Origin: CAYTYZ01 sp964442385
GTDB lineage: Bacteria; Patescibacteriota; Microgenomatia; UBA12405
Length of the DNA stretch: 64,000 nucleotides
Direction of reading: 5' to 3'
Assembly: GCA_964442385.1 (NCBI GenBank)
Contig: CAYTYZ010000004.1
Location: 11,714 to 75,713, forward strand
Below are positions 10,948 through 20,600 of this stretch, in pieces. The translations under genes and the position numbers were made by a program. Under the pieces are notes generated by a model. That model did no database searches, had not been told where the DNA came from, and saw nothing but the letters and a program-made list of their open reading frames with translations. Positions within the stretch are counted from its first letter, which is position 1. The number at the start of each line of letters is the position of its first letter.

Positions 10948-11756
10948 ATGGAGGATTGGATGTCTTGTTTGGCTCTTTGATAATCTTCAAAGCTCAAAGT
11001 TGCTACATCATGATAATGATAATCATAGTGCATATAAGAAATTCCCTTGCCTAAAGTAGTATGGGCAATAAGACAAGTGGGGCCCAGAGCATCTGATTTA
11101 GCCTTTTGTAAAAATTTTAAAAGTTCCTTGTAATCGTGTCCGTCAAATTCATAAACCGACCAGCCAAAACGTAGATATTTGGAACCTAGGTCGTCAAGCG
11201 GCATTATATCTTGGGTAGATCCGTCGATTTGATATTTGTTGTAATCAACGATATTGATTAGGTTATTTAACCTATATTTGCTAGCAGCCATGGCTGCTTC
11301 CCAAATTTGCCCTTCCTGGTGTTCGCCATCGCTAGTTAGCGTGACTACTGACTTTTTTTTGTCAGCAAGGGCCAAACCTACACCAAAAGATAGTCCCTGG
11401 CCTAGGGCACCTGAGGAAAATAAAACCCCCGGAACATCGGTGGAAACATGACCCTGAAGAATAGAACCAAAATGGCCGTATCTAGTTAGCTCCGCCTTGG
11501 GAAAAGTACCATATTGGGCTAGAACGGTATAGAGGGCAGGAGCTAGGTGGCCGGCGGAAAGAATAAAACAATCCTTGGTGAAATTATAAGTTTTGGGGAA
11601 ATTAAATATTTTGCCAAAATATAGGGCAATTAATATATCAAGAGAAGATAGGGATCCGCCTATGTGTCCTCCGTTTTGATAGACGAGATCGAGCAGGTCT
11701 AGCCTAAGCGAGACGCTAATGGACTGTAGTTTTTTGGGCAAGCTAGTAAAAAACAC
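10944..11756 (-). CDS. Transketolase, N-terminal (thiamine diphosphate-binding) subunit
   Basis: A 270-residue protein with the thiamine diphosphate domain of transketolase: GHIGGSLSSLDIL, SAGHLAPALY, LGQGLSFGVGLAL, and the cofactor motif SDGEHQEG through VDYNKYQIDG. With the C-terminal subunit it moves two-carbon units between sugar phosphates in the non-oxidative pentose phosphate pathway. The start is GTG. TATAGT lies exactly 5 nt before it, which fits a leaderless transcript beginning at GTG. Confidence 0.92.
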
Positions 11757-11916
11757 ACTTAACTATAGCAAAACCAGGTATAATAGTCAGCTTATATGGA
11801 ACCAGCAAGATATAACAGAGGCAATACTGAGCGATTGAGACTTCTGGGTTGGAAATGTAATATTTGTCCTACAATTTCTCTTAAAAACGATAAAAGCTGT
11901 GGATGTAAAATAAGGG

Positions 11917-12336
11917 ATGTTAATATACAGCTTCGAAAGCCAGAAAAACAGAAACCTGCTAAAAGAGCTGAAGACGAATGAAGTGTTCTGGTTTAAAAAA
12001 TTAAAGCCAGATTTGGAAATATTTAAAAAAATCATAGCAGAAAGAAAACCAAAAATTATTTTGGGGATTTCCGGTGTCGTAGGAAAATCAAGAATAGAAA
12101 CCAAAGCAATAAATAAGTTCAATAATGGCACAGTCAGCCGAAATAGTAGGGAATTTTATGATCTGTACTGCCCAAAGATTGGAATAGACAAAGCAAATAG
12201 GCCAAGCCACAGCTTTTGCAACTGGACTATGTATAAAATTGCTGAGCTTCTTAAACACAAGAAAATCGATACAAAGTTGGCTTTTTTGCATCTGGGCACA
12301 GATAGTAAAAAAAATAAAATACACGATATAATATGA
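11917..12336 (+). CDS. Pyroglutamyl-peptidase I-like protein (divergent)
   Basis: A 139-residue protein shorter than typical Pcp (about 200). The candidate catalytic triad can be placed: glutamate in GKSRIETKAIN (canonical GRxxIxxERxAxN), cysteine in SHSFCNWTMYKI (canonical AGTxxCN), and histidine in LAFLHLGTD (canonical GFIHVP). The N-terminal LIYSFE resembles the ILVTGFEPF start of the family. If active it removes N-terminal pyroglutamate from peptides. TAAAAT lies 5 nt before the ATG. It directly precedes an ABC exporter, so a link with an exported peptide is possible but inferred. Confidence 0.5.
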   Translation: MLIYSFESQKNRNLLKELKTNEVFWFKKLKPDLEIFKKIIAERKPKIILGISGVVGKSRIETKAINKFNNGTVSRNSREFYDLYCPKIGIDKANRPSHSFCNWTMYKIAELLKHKKIDTKLAFLHLGTDSKKNKIHDII

Positions 12337-12338
12337 CA

Positions 12339-14216
12339 ATGGAGAGATACCGCCCAATAATAGGAAAAATACTGCTGAGAAAAAAGTTACTTGTGGTCTT
12401 GATGCTAGCTGAAATTGGAGCTGTAATAATTACTTCAATCCTTCCCTATCTATATAAAATCCAAATTGACCAACTGCAAATGCGAGGAAAGGATTATTTT
12501 GTAATGGCAATTATAGCCAGCTTTTTGCTGACATTTGTGGATAGAGTGATTTTGGACAGAGTGCAGTCAATTTTTGATACTAAATTTTATTCTGGGGTAA
12601 AAATCATGATGCAAAATGATGTCTGGGACCAGATGGGCAAGCTAGATTACGGTTTCTTTGAGAATACTAGATACCGAAGGTTAATTTACCGAGTAGCAAG
12701 AATAGACAATGTTACAAGAGATTTTATGTCCAGTATTAGGGGTACTTTTAGGGCAGGCCTTTCAATACTTGCTGTAATTCCAATTATGGGATTAGTAGAT
12801 ATAAGATTGATACCTATAATTTTAATCATTACCGTCTTGCAACTGTTTTTAAATTTATACCAACAAAAACAAGATTTGGCCTTGCGTGTATCTGAAGATG
12901 CCCTAAACGATCGCAACTGGAGAACTGAGGCTGCACTAAGTTATGATTTTCACAAAGTTAGGATTAACGGAAGCATGGCAATTGAAAGGTTAATTCAAGA
13001 ATATAAAGAAACTAGTCAAGAAAAGGAAAAAATGGAAATAAAAAATCGAAATTTGTCACACAATATTTCTAGTTTGTCATTTTTGACAAGACAAGGTACG
13101 GATTTACTAATGTCAATTTTCTTGGGTTTTCAGGTGATTTCTGGAGGTATTAGTTTGGGTACTTATACAATGACATTGAGCTATCTTTTTAGACTTGTTG
13201 GTAGTTTTCTAGAACTGGCAAATCTAACCAAAGAGTGGCAAAAAGTTAGTGTTCAGTTAGACCAATATAAGTATTTTTTGTCAATAACACCAAAAGTAAC
13301 CAGTGGCCAACTTGATGCAGGAGCTGAATTTATGGGTAAGAAATGGCGATTAAGATTGGTAGGGATATTTTTTACTTACCCCGACTTTTCAAGTGAAGAG
13401 AGGAACTATTTGCAACTGATGTTGGCAAAAATAGAAGGGGTACTTAAAACACAGATGGTTTATTGGCTAAAGTATGATTTAAAAGAAATAAAAGAACATA
13501 TCAAAGAATTAGAAAAAGGCAAAGAAAATCCAGTGATTTTGAGCGGACTTGAAATGAGTATGGAATCTGGAAAGATTGTGGCACTTTTGGGAAGAAATGG
13601 TGCCGGTAAAACGACAATAACTCAACTGCTACTAAGAAGTTTTGAAAGCAAGGAGGGGGAAATTTTATTAAATGGAAAGAATATTAAAGAATTTAAGAAT
13701 TCATCTGTTTTAGACAATATTTCCGTAATCCAACAAAGACCCTTTTTATTGCCAGGATATTCTATAAGAGACAATTTGACGCTAGGCATTCGAGATTTAG
13801 TTAGCGATGAAAAAATTTGGTTAGTTTTAAATGAACTAGGGATACAAGCAGTTGTGGAGAAAAGTGAAAAAGGCCTAGATAGTCTACTTAATGAGGAGGT
13901 GCATCTGTCTGGTGGTGAGGAGCAAATATTAGTAGTAGCAAGAATTATTTTGCAAAATAGAAAATTTATAATTTTTGATGAAGGGGTAAATCAACTAGAT
14001 GTGGAAAAAGAAGCTTTGGTATTAAAAAAATTAGCTGAGATGGCAAGAAAAGGTGCTGGGGTACTTTTTATTACCCACAGGATCACAACGGCAAAAAAAG
14101 CAGACAAAATATGTTTTCTTAAAAATGGCCAAATTTTTGAAGAAGGGACTCACGAATTACTTCTTCAAAAAGGAGGAGATTATGCTGATTTTTGGAAGAT
14201 GCAAGTAGTGGACTAG
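12339..14216 (+). CDS. ABC exporter half-transporter (membrane and ATPase domains fused)
   Basis: About 625 residues: a six-helix transmembrane domain (about residues 18-300) then an ATPase domain with Walker A GRNGAGKTT, Q-loop IQQRPFL, signature LSGGE, Walker B FIIFDEG and H-loop THR. Between the A-loop FTYP and the first strand leading to Walker A there is an extra, mostly helical stretch of about 50 residues that usual exporters lack. An ATG at 12333 is also in frame; I prefer 12339 because TATAAT lies 6 nt before it, whereas it abuts 12333 directly. It probably works as a homodimer exporting a lipid, peptide or drug. Confidence 0.85.
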   Translation: MERYRPIIGKILLRKKLLVVLMLAEIGAVIITSILPYLYKIQIDQLQMRGKDYFVMAIIASFLLTFVDRVILDRVQSIFDTKFYSGVKIMMQNDVWDQMGKLDYGFFENTRYRRLIYRVARIDNVTRDFMSSIRGTFRAGLSILAVIPIMGLVDIRLIPIILIITVLQLFLNLYQQKQDLALRVSEDALNDRNWRTEAALSYDFHKVRINGSMAIERLIQEYKETSQEKEKMEIKNRNLSHNISSLSFLTRQGTDLLMSIFLGFQVISGGISLGTYTMTLSYLFRLVGSFLELANLTKEWQKVSVQLDQYKYFLSITPKVTSGQLDAGAEFMGKKWRLRLVGIFFTYPDFSSEERNYLQLMLAKIEGVLKTQMVYWLKYDLKEIKEHIKELEKGKENPVILSGLEMSMESGKIVALLGRNGAGKTTITQLLLRSFESKEGEILLNGKNIKEFKNSSVLDNISVIQQRPFLLPGYSIRDNLTLGIRDLVSDEKIWLVLNELGIQAVVEKSEKGLDSLLNEEVHLSGGEEQILVVARIILQNRKFIIFDEGVNQLDVEKEALVLKKLAEMARKGAGVLFITHRITTAKKADKICFLKNGQIFEEGTHELLLQKGGDYADFWKMQVVD

Positions 14217-14710
14217 AAATATTTAGACATGAAATCTTTTCCAGAACTTTGCTTGATGTAATTATTCATTTTTTGGATATCGGAGACTGTAATGAGACCA
14301 AGTGGTATTTCTTCGTCACCCTTTAGATAAATAAAAACAGTGGTTGAAGTATTTAAATTTAAAGTTAGTGGTCCTGGTAGGGATTTGGTCTTTTTAAATG
14401 ACTCGACAGTAGGTCGGATTTCTTGGATTTCGGTATAAGCAATTACTTTGGATTCTTTGGGGGTAGTTATAGTAAGACCAGTAGATTCTAACTTGAGTAC
14501 TGATTTATCTTTGTTGGCCAAGGTGACCACAAAATAAAAAACTAGGGCAAAAAAGCCCAGTAGAATATGAAAAGTTATTTTGCCTTGGTCAAGTGGTCCA
14601 CTAAAAGAGGTAATTATGGCACCTATAATTGAACCAAGAACAATAAGAATGGCAATAGTATAAGAAACTCGAACTATGAAATTGTCGTTAGTGATGATTA
14701 GTGGTGGCAT
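14213..14710 (-). CDS. Two-helix membrane protein with PH-like domain
   Basis: A 165-residue protein with two hydrophobic helices (VSYTIAILIVLGSIIGAIIT and ITFHILLGFFALVFYFVVTL) followed by a beta-rich domain of about 85 residues resembling bacterial PH domains. A longer frame reaches 14845, but that would overlap the divergent gene at 14733, so I start at the ATG at 14710. Function is unknown. A membrane protein of similar layout lies at 46703. Its 3' end overlaps the ABC gene by 4 nt. Confidence 0.65.
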   Translation of the reverse strand: MPPLIITNDNFIVRVSYTIAILIVLGSIIGAIITSFSGPLDQGKITFHILLGFFALVFYFVVTLANKDKSVLKLESTGLTITTPKESKVIAYTEIQEIRPTVESFKKTKSLPGPLTLNLNTSTTVFIYLKGDEEIPLGLITVSDIQKMNNYIKQSSGKDFMSKYF

Positions 14711-14719
14711 AGCATAAGT

Positions 14720-14727
14720 ATTATAAT
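14720..14727. promoter_or_regulatory. Symmetric ATTATAAT -10 element for divergent genes
   Basis: ATTATAAT is its own reverse complement and presents TATAAT on both strands. On the + strand it ends 5 nt before the ATG at 14733; on the - strand it ends 9 nt before the ATG at 14710. One site could therefore drive both genes. Confidence 0.6.
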
Positions 14728-14732
14728 GGTTT

Positions 14733-15200
14733 ATGGCCAAGAATCTAGTTGAACAGAGAAAACAATGGAGGAATTGCAATGTGAGCACTATTGAATTTGC
14801 TAAAAATATTCCAGAACATATTTGGAGTGAGAGGGCCTTTGGCAATAGATTTAAGAGCTTTGCTTGGGAAATGGCTTGTATAACCAGAACAAGAATTTGT
14901 TATTTAAACGCCCTAAAGACAGGGAAATTAGCTTTTGCAAGACAAGTAGGTATACCGGATAAAAATTTCTTGGAAAACGAAAGTAAGGGCCAGAGTGTAA
15001 AAAGACTTAGCAGTTTAGCCAGAGAAATTCTTAAAGAAATAGAAGTGAGCAGGGTCGAAAATAAAGTTGAATTTCTGTCGTGGCTGATGCAACATGAACG
15101 GATACATCAAGGAAAATTACTACTTTATTTTAGTTATATAAAACTAAAGTTACCCAAATCTTTTATTAAAACTTGGGGTAGGGAAAATTTTGAAAGTTAG
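14733..15200 (+). CDS. DinB-like helical-bundle protein
   Basis: A 155-residue, all-helical protein. The C-terminal FLSWLMQHERIHQGKLLLYF resembles the last helix of DinB/YfiT metal-binding bundles, which carry two histidines of a three-histidine metal site. The other histidine expected in the first helix is not obvious, so metal binding is uncertain. DinB-fold proteins act as thiol-dependent transferases or have unknown roles. TATAAT lies exactly 5 nt before the ATG. It overlaps the following HAD gene by 11 nt, indicating co-transcription. Confidence 0.6.
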   Translation: MAKNLVEQRKQWRNCNVSTIEFAKNIPEHIWSERAFGNRFKSFAWEMACITRTRICYLNALKTGKLAFARQVGIPDKNFLENESKGQSVKRLSSLAREILKEIEVSRVENKVEFLSWLMQHERIHQGKLLLYFSYIKLKLPKSFIKTWGRENFES

Positions 15201-15807
15201 TAAATCTTTAATAAAAGTTGTTTTTTTAGATTTAGGCGGTGTAATGGTGCTAAGTAAAATTCGGGAAATAGGTGAAAAATACCAGCAAAAATATGGACTG
15301 ACGAAAGAAATAGCTAAAGAGATTTTTGACTTTAAACAGCAAGGAAGCAGAAGCCCAAGAGAGATGGATAACTTTTTAAAACTTAAGGGTGTATCCCCTA
15401 TTATTTGGCATGAATTTACCTTGGAATTTTTTAATTCGGAATATAAAAACCAAGCTTTATATGAAAGCTTACTAAAAGCTAAAACGGAGACTGGGCTTAA
15501 AATCGTTTTTACTACCAATAACTCTGCTGGTCTGGATGAAGTATTAATAAAATATGAAATAAAGGATCTGGCTGATCTAACTGTAAATTCATCACATATT
15601 GGAGTGCTTAAACCAGACCCCGTTTATTGGCAAAAGGCACAGGAGATTTCCAGATTAAATGGATTGGAAAATTTGAAGACTAGCCAAGTTTTAGTGATTG
15701 ACGATAGCTTGGCAAATATTGAAAGTGCAAAGAATTTGGGCTATAAAACCGTGCTATACCGACAAGATGAAGACGTACACCGGGTGATTAGAGAAATGCT
15801 AGGTTAG
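15190..15807 (+). CDS. HAD-superfamily hydrolase
   Basis: A 205-residue HAD type IA protein. Motif I is FLDLGGVM with the nucleophilic aspartate (the second position is glycine, as in DxG variants such as YihX), motif II FTTNNS, the lysine in LKPDP, and motif III/IV VLVIDDSLANIESA. It probably dephosphorylates a small molecule in the cytoplasm. It overlaps the DinB-like gene; tRNA-Cys follows on the other strand. Confidence 0.83.
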   Translation: MKVSKSLIKVVFLDLGGVMVLSKIREIGEKYQQKYGLTKEIAKEIFDFKQQGSRSPREMDNFLKLKGVSPIIWHEFTLEFFNSEYKNQALYESLLKAKTETGLKIVFTTNNSAGLDEVLIKYEIKDLADLTVNSSHIGVLKPDPVYWQKAQEISRLNGLENLKTSQVLVIDDSLANIESAKNLGYKTVLYRQDEDVHRVIREMLG

Positions 15808-15814
15808 TTTTTTG

Positions 15815-15885
15815 AGTCGCGGATGGGAGTTGAACCCATCTAAACGGTTTTGCAGACCGCTGCCTAACCGCTTGGCTACCGCGAC
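15815..15885 (-). tRNA. tRNA-Cys (anticodon GCA)
   Basis: A complete 71-nt cloverleaf is read on the minus strand. The acceptor stem GTCGCGG pairs with CCGCGAC, the anticodon loop shows GCA, the T-arm contains GGTTCAACTCCC, and the discriminator is U as is usual for tRNA-Cys. CCA is not encoded. Confidence 0.95.
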
Positions 15886-15905
15886 AGCTATTAGACTATT
15901 TTTGT

Positions 15906-16012
15906 TGTTGCGGTTCTTCGGCCGCAACAGTTAGTGTTAATTTTTAAAGTTGTCGCGGTTCTTCTACCGCAACAACAACTAAATTTTATTGTTATCGGCC
16001 CCTCGGCCGATA
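15906..16012. repeat. Three tandem related stem-loops
   Basis: Three hairpins lie in a row between tRNA-Cys and the gene at 16029. They are at 15906-15929 (8-bp stem), 15949-15976 (10-bp stem with one mismatch) and 15993-16012 (TATCGGCC with its perfect complement, loop CCTC). All share a CGG-pyrimidine-rich loop-CCG core. None has a clear T-tract. They could be termination or processing signals for the 16029 gene on the minus strand, or copies of a small intergenic repeat. Confidence 0.6.
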
Positions 16013-16028
16013 CAAGTTACCTATTTTA

Positions 16029-16568
16029 CTAAAAAAGTGTGCGGATTTGTGATAATGTTGTCATCCCCTGCCCCAAAACCCCTTGATAGATATAAAAACC
16101 GGGTATTTTTTGGTTTTCTGCTCTTGATTCTAATTTTAGTTTAAGGATTAATTTTTTGGTTTTTGGTGTAAGCCTGGACCTGACCCAGGTAATAGTCTCT
16201 AGATCATTTTTCACGTTGTTCTCCGTCTTGACTTGAAAACTAAAGGCAATTTTCCAAGTTAGGCCTTCATAAATAAATGGGGCTATATTGACTTTTAGCT
16301 GATTGTATTTAGGATTGTCCTGATAATTTTTTATTTTTATTGTGTCAACACCCGGGAGCTTTAATAATTGGCGAACGAATAGGAAAAACTTTTCTTCATC
16401 AATATGGTCTGGGTGATAACAAGTAAAGTCGATATCAGTATCAACCATGAGATCCATAACAGAACTGCCAATTTGATAGGCCTCGGAATATTGGTTGGCA
16501 AGCGCAAGTAATCCCAGCGACTGGACAATTTCGTTGGCCTTCGAATAGAGCTGGTCAGAGGTAGTCAT
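16029..16568 (-). CDS. Nucleotidyltransferase-fold protein
   Basis: A 179-residue protein with IGSSVMDLMVDTDIDFT, the G-S loop and paired aspartates of minimal Pol-beta-type nucleotidyltransferases. The rest is beta-rich and unfamiliar. An extended frame to 16772 overlaps the divergent exported-protein gene, so I start at the ATG at 16568, which begins MTTSDQLYSKANEI. A helix after this start (ANEIVQSLGLLALANQYSEAYQIGS) matches the usual helix before the fold. Substrate is unknown. Confidence 0.65.
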   Translation of the reverse strand: MTTSDQLYSKANEIVQSLGLLALANQYSEAYQIGSSVMDLMVDTDIDFTCYHPDHIDEEKFFLFVRQLLKLPGVDTIKIKNYQDNPKYNQLKVNIAPFIYEGLTWKIAFSFQVKTENNVKNDLETITWVRSRLTPKTKKLILKLKLESRAENQKIPGFYIYQGVLGQGMTTLSQIRTLF

Positions 16569-16606
16569 CAGTGGGAGTTTAGCCCTATTTTGTGCTAGAG
16601 TAAAGT

Positions 16607-17650
16607 ATGCGTAAAGGGATAATTTTTGGCTTGGTGGTTTTGGGACTACTTCTGCTTGCTGGGGTAATTTATTTGAAGGCACAGGATGGAAGTCTGTCCC
16701 AAAATACAATTCGAGTTGGTGTAGATCAAGGGTTTTTGCCTGTTGAGATAGTTCTAGCCAAAGGACAACCATTTAGTTTTAAACTATTTGACAAAGAGCT
16801 ACGCGAGATGGCTTTTTTGCAAGTAAAATCAGATGTTTTTATTGGGAAGGATTCTTATATTTTATCCTTGGTAGGAGAATCGACTGGTAGCGAATACAAG
16901 CTGGTAGTCGAGTCATTGGGTAATAATATTTTTGAAAAGAAATTTGAGTTTAAACCAGTTGTAATCGATAAGTTGGAGTATATCTCAAAGGAAAAAGAGT
17001 TTAGCTTTAAACGAGAGTTGATTGACGGAAAAATAGTGCTTGAGATTACATCAAAAAAAGATTTAAATATAATTTTAGAAGACTATATAGCTCAAGGAAT
17101 TGTGGCTTCGTCTTCGGCTGAATTTAGCAATCTAGTTAAAAATGGACTACAAGTATTAAAATTTGAATTGTCAGTTAAAAAAGACGAGGTAAATAGGATT
17201 GAATACAGTTTAAGAGGGGGTAGAGATAGTAGCAACTACTCTTTTGGACCAGCTGAAATTTTTGAGCTTAGTAGTAGTAAATTAGCAGAAAAAGAGAAAC
17301 AAAATCGAAAAAAAATATTTAGCGAACCAGGAGGGGTCTGGGTAAGCGGGAAAATACTTTCTTGGAGTGAAGAACTGGTGAATAGCGAAAAAATAATTGA
17401 TGAAAACGGCTGGTTACATGCAGGGAAGCTACTAATAAAAAATGAAGATAATCGGGTAATATACAAAGCTGATAGTGCCGGAAGTGAGGCAAGTTATGAA
17501 ACTGATAGTCAATCTGATGTGGACAATGTGCCACTGCTCTTGGATAAATATAAGGCTTTTGTGATCAATGGGGATCTAACAGTATATGAGCAAGAAGATA
17601 GGCAAGAGGAGGGGCAAAATATAACAAAATTTAAGCAAATATTTCCATGA
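16607..17650 (+). CDS. Exported protein, first gene of the surface-assembly operon
   Basis: A 347-residue protein with an N-terminal signal or anchor (GIIFGLVVLGLLLLAGVIYL) and a predicted beta-rich exterior. No family is recognised. It ends in a hydrophilic Glu/Gln-rich tail. TAGAGT lies 5 nt before the ATG. The stop overlaps the start of the giant surface-protein gene by 4 nt, and five more exported-protein genes follow with almost no gaps, so it is probably part of the same assembly. Confidence 0.7.
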   Translation: MRKGIIFGLVVLGLLLLAGVIYLKAQDGSLSQNTIRVGVDQGFLPVEIVLAKGQPFSFKLFDKELREMAFLQVKSDVFIGKDSYILSLVGESTGSEYKLVVESLGNNIFEKKFEFKPVVIDKLEYISKEKEFSFKRELIDGKIVLEITSKKDLNIILEDYIAQGIVASSSAEFSNLVKNGLQVLKFELSVKKDEVNRIEYSLRGGRDSSNYSFGPAEIFELSSSKLAEKEKQNRKKIFSEPGGVWVSGKILSWSEELVNSEKIIDENGWLHAGKLLIKNEDNRVIYKADSAGSEASYETDSQSDVDNVPLLLDKYKAFVINGDLTVYEQEDRQEEGQNITKFKQIFP

Positions 17651-20600
17651 AAACAGTCATAAGTCGTTGGCTATTAGTCGTTAGCTTATTGCTTTTAGTC
17701 GTTAGCCTAGCAATTCCTAAAAGCGTGCTGGCAAATTATGCTTTTTCTCCGACAGGTGGAGGGGTAATATTGGGCACTCAGGTGTCAGGCGCAACTAGTA
17801 CGATTGCGGCGGCCGAGGGAACCAGCATAGGAGGTTGGAGGGGGGCAATTGCAGATGATAATTTTCATTGGGCAATTACCTCAACTGTGACTGGTTACAA
17901 TGCTTATCTCGATTTAGACAACGTGCAGGAAAATGGGGCAAATTCCATAATTGTGCAATCGGAATTTGATTTTGACGCTACTATTCCCCAAAGTGTGGTG
18001 CAAATATGTGACTGGTCAACGGCTACCGGGGTAGATAACGTGGCTGATGCGCAGTGCACGGGAGGGGGCTGGAGAACATTAAACAATAGAAACGTAGTAA
18101 TAAATACAGCCACAGCCACAGCCTATCAATGGCAGATATACAATGGCTATTGGACTACGGCCACTCCCCTGGCTAATTTTATAAACAGTTCCTCAAACAA
18201 TAAAGTTAGGATTAGGTATTTTTCTTCAACAAACACCACTAGCGTGGTAAATATCGATTATTTGCGTATACAGGTGGTTATTAATCCAGTATATGAAGCT
18301 AGTAGCTTTGTGAATTTAGGGACTGGGGTAACAACTGGGGATTATAGAAATACAAATGCTATATACCAAGGGGCCAGCGACAATGCTTATTCTGGAGCAG
18401 CTGGAACGGCAGGAAGCGTGGCAAATTTTTATTATGCTTTTAATAATATTAAGACCTATTTTGGGATGAATACAATTTTAGTGAGAGCAGAATATGGCTG
18501 TGATGCTATTGACGCGGCGGCTACATATCGACCAAAAATTTATAATTTTTCAACTGCAAGTTGGGAAGATTTGACTACGGCCTCTATAACTTGTACTACT
18601 ACAGATGCTACCAATGCTTGGGCAAAAAATAACGTAAATATCGGAGATTATATCTCAAATGGACAAATAAGAGTGGGCTTTAGGAGTCTGGTAAATACTA
18701 CTAGAACTGTTAGGACGGACTTAATTTATATAATGCTGGGAACTACCAATACAGATGTGAGTACTTGTGAAATTAGTATTGGAAGTACTGGAAGTTCATC
18801 AACCAGCTGTAGCTCAACTAGAAATTTGGATATGACTGGAGTGGGAGATACCTGGATTATTGCGACTGAGAATGAATCGACCACAATGGCAGATGACTAT
18901 TATCCTTTTGATACTGACGCAGATGCAATAGCAACTGAAGAAGCCATGGCTGGGCATGTAAAACTGAAAATGGGAAGACCAACCGATGGGATGATAACTG
19001 GAACTTTTTTTGCTGGCAGATTTGCTGCTGGAGCGGCTGGGACAGTGCAACTGGGAATGCGTGACTATAGCGGAAGTAACACTGTAACAGGTGGATTTAC
19101 GGCGTACGGGGCTAGTGCGACGACGACCTTGGTTTATACGGATAATATTACAGTAGCTACCGTGACAAACGGAGGTATGGCGGGATACTGGGACAATCCA
19201 GAAGATTATATTCACTCCCTAAAGCAAGAAGCCTGGATAAGGCTTAGGACAACTACTGATGGTGGTGCGGCAAGTAACTCGATTGCGTCTTGGGATTTTG
19301 CAATGTTAAGTTTGCAATGGACGGAAGATCCTACCCATGTTGCTAAAACTTATCAATTTGCACCAACTGGAAATGGGCTGGTAGTAGGAAGTACCTTGGC
19401 TATCACAGCCCAGACTGGGGCAGCTACGGAAGGTGTAAATACTGGATCATGGAAAGGAACTTTGGCGGATGACAATTTTCACTGGGGTACTGCGTCCACT
19501 ACTTCTGGAATAAATGTTTATTTGGATACGGATTACGTTCAGTTAAATGGGGCAAATACAATAATTGTTCAATCGGAATTTGATTTGGATGCCACAGTAC
19601 CGAATATTGCAGTACAGATATGCGACTGGACAACGGCTAGCGGAGTTGATAACGCGGCTGATGGTCAATGTACTGGCGGCGGTTGGCGAACATTAAATAC
19701 TAGAAATGTGGCTATAACTACAGTGACACCTACGGCTTATCACTGGCAGCTTTACAATGGCTATTGGACTACAGCTACTCCTCTTTCTAATTTTATTAAT
19801 ACCGCTACAGGTCCAAATCGGGTAAGGATTAGATACTATTCGACTACTAACACAACCTCACAACTAAATATTGACTACCTACGATTGCAGGTTGTTATAA
19901 GTCCAGTGTATCAAGCCGGTAGTTTTGTAAATTTAGGGACCGGAGTGACAGCTAATACCTATAAATTTACAACGAACTTTGGACAGGCAGGGTCGGATAA
20001 CCAGTATGCTACGGCAGCTGGAACCGCTGGGAGCGTGGCTGATTTTTATTTTGGTTTTAACAATATAAAAACCTATACAGGAATGAATACCATATTAGTC
20101 AGAGCAGAATACAGCTGTAGCGCAATTAATGCAGCTCAAGCATATAGGCCAAAAATATATAATTTTAACTCAAGCAGCTGGGAGGACCTGACTACAACTA
20201 ACATAACTTGTACCACCACTGATGCTACCAATGCATGGGCACTAAATAACGTAACTATAGGTAATTATATATCTGGAGGGCAAGTAAGAGTGGGATTTCG
20301 TGGAACTACTAATTATGTTACGGCAATTAGGGTGGATTTAATATATATAATTTTGGGAACGACTAATGCAGATACTGCTAATTGTGAGATTAGTTATGGA
20401 AGCGGGACAGCAACAAACTGTGATGCAACTAGAAACCTCGATATGACATCAACGCTGGGGGCTGGGTCTACTTGGCCAATTACCACCAGGGATGAAAGTA
20501 CCACCGACAGCGCAACCCCCTATGCCTCAGACTGGGACGGAGATGCTGCTGTCGAAGAGGCAGCTGCCGGAAACGTTCGAGTTGGTCTAACAGTACCAAA

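Noticed and set aside
11796..11981. A 61-residue plus-strand frame with CNIC and SCGC cysteine pairs resembling a zinc motif
   Set aside because: Its second half only shadows the Pcp-like gene in another frame, and the cysteine pattern alone is too weak. It could be a decayed zinc-motif protein, but I cannot support it.
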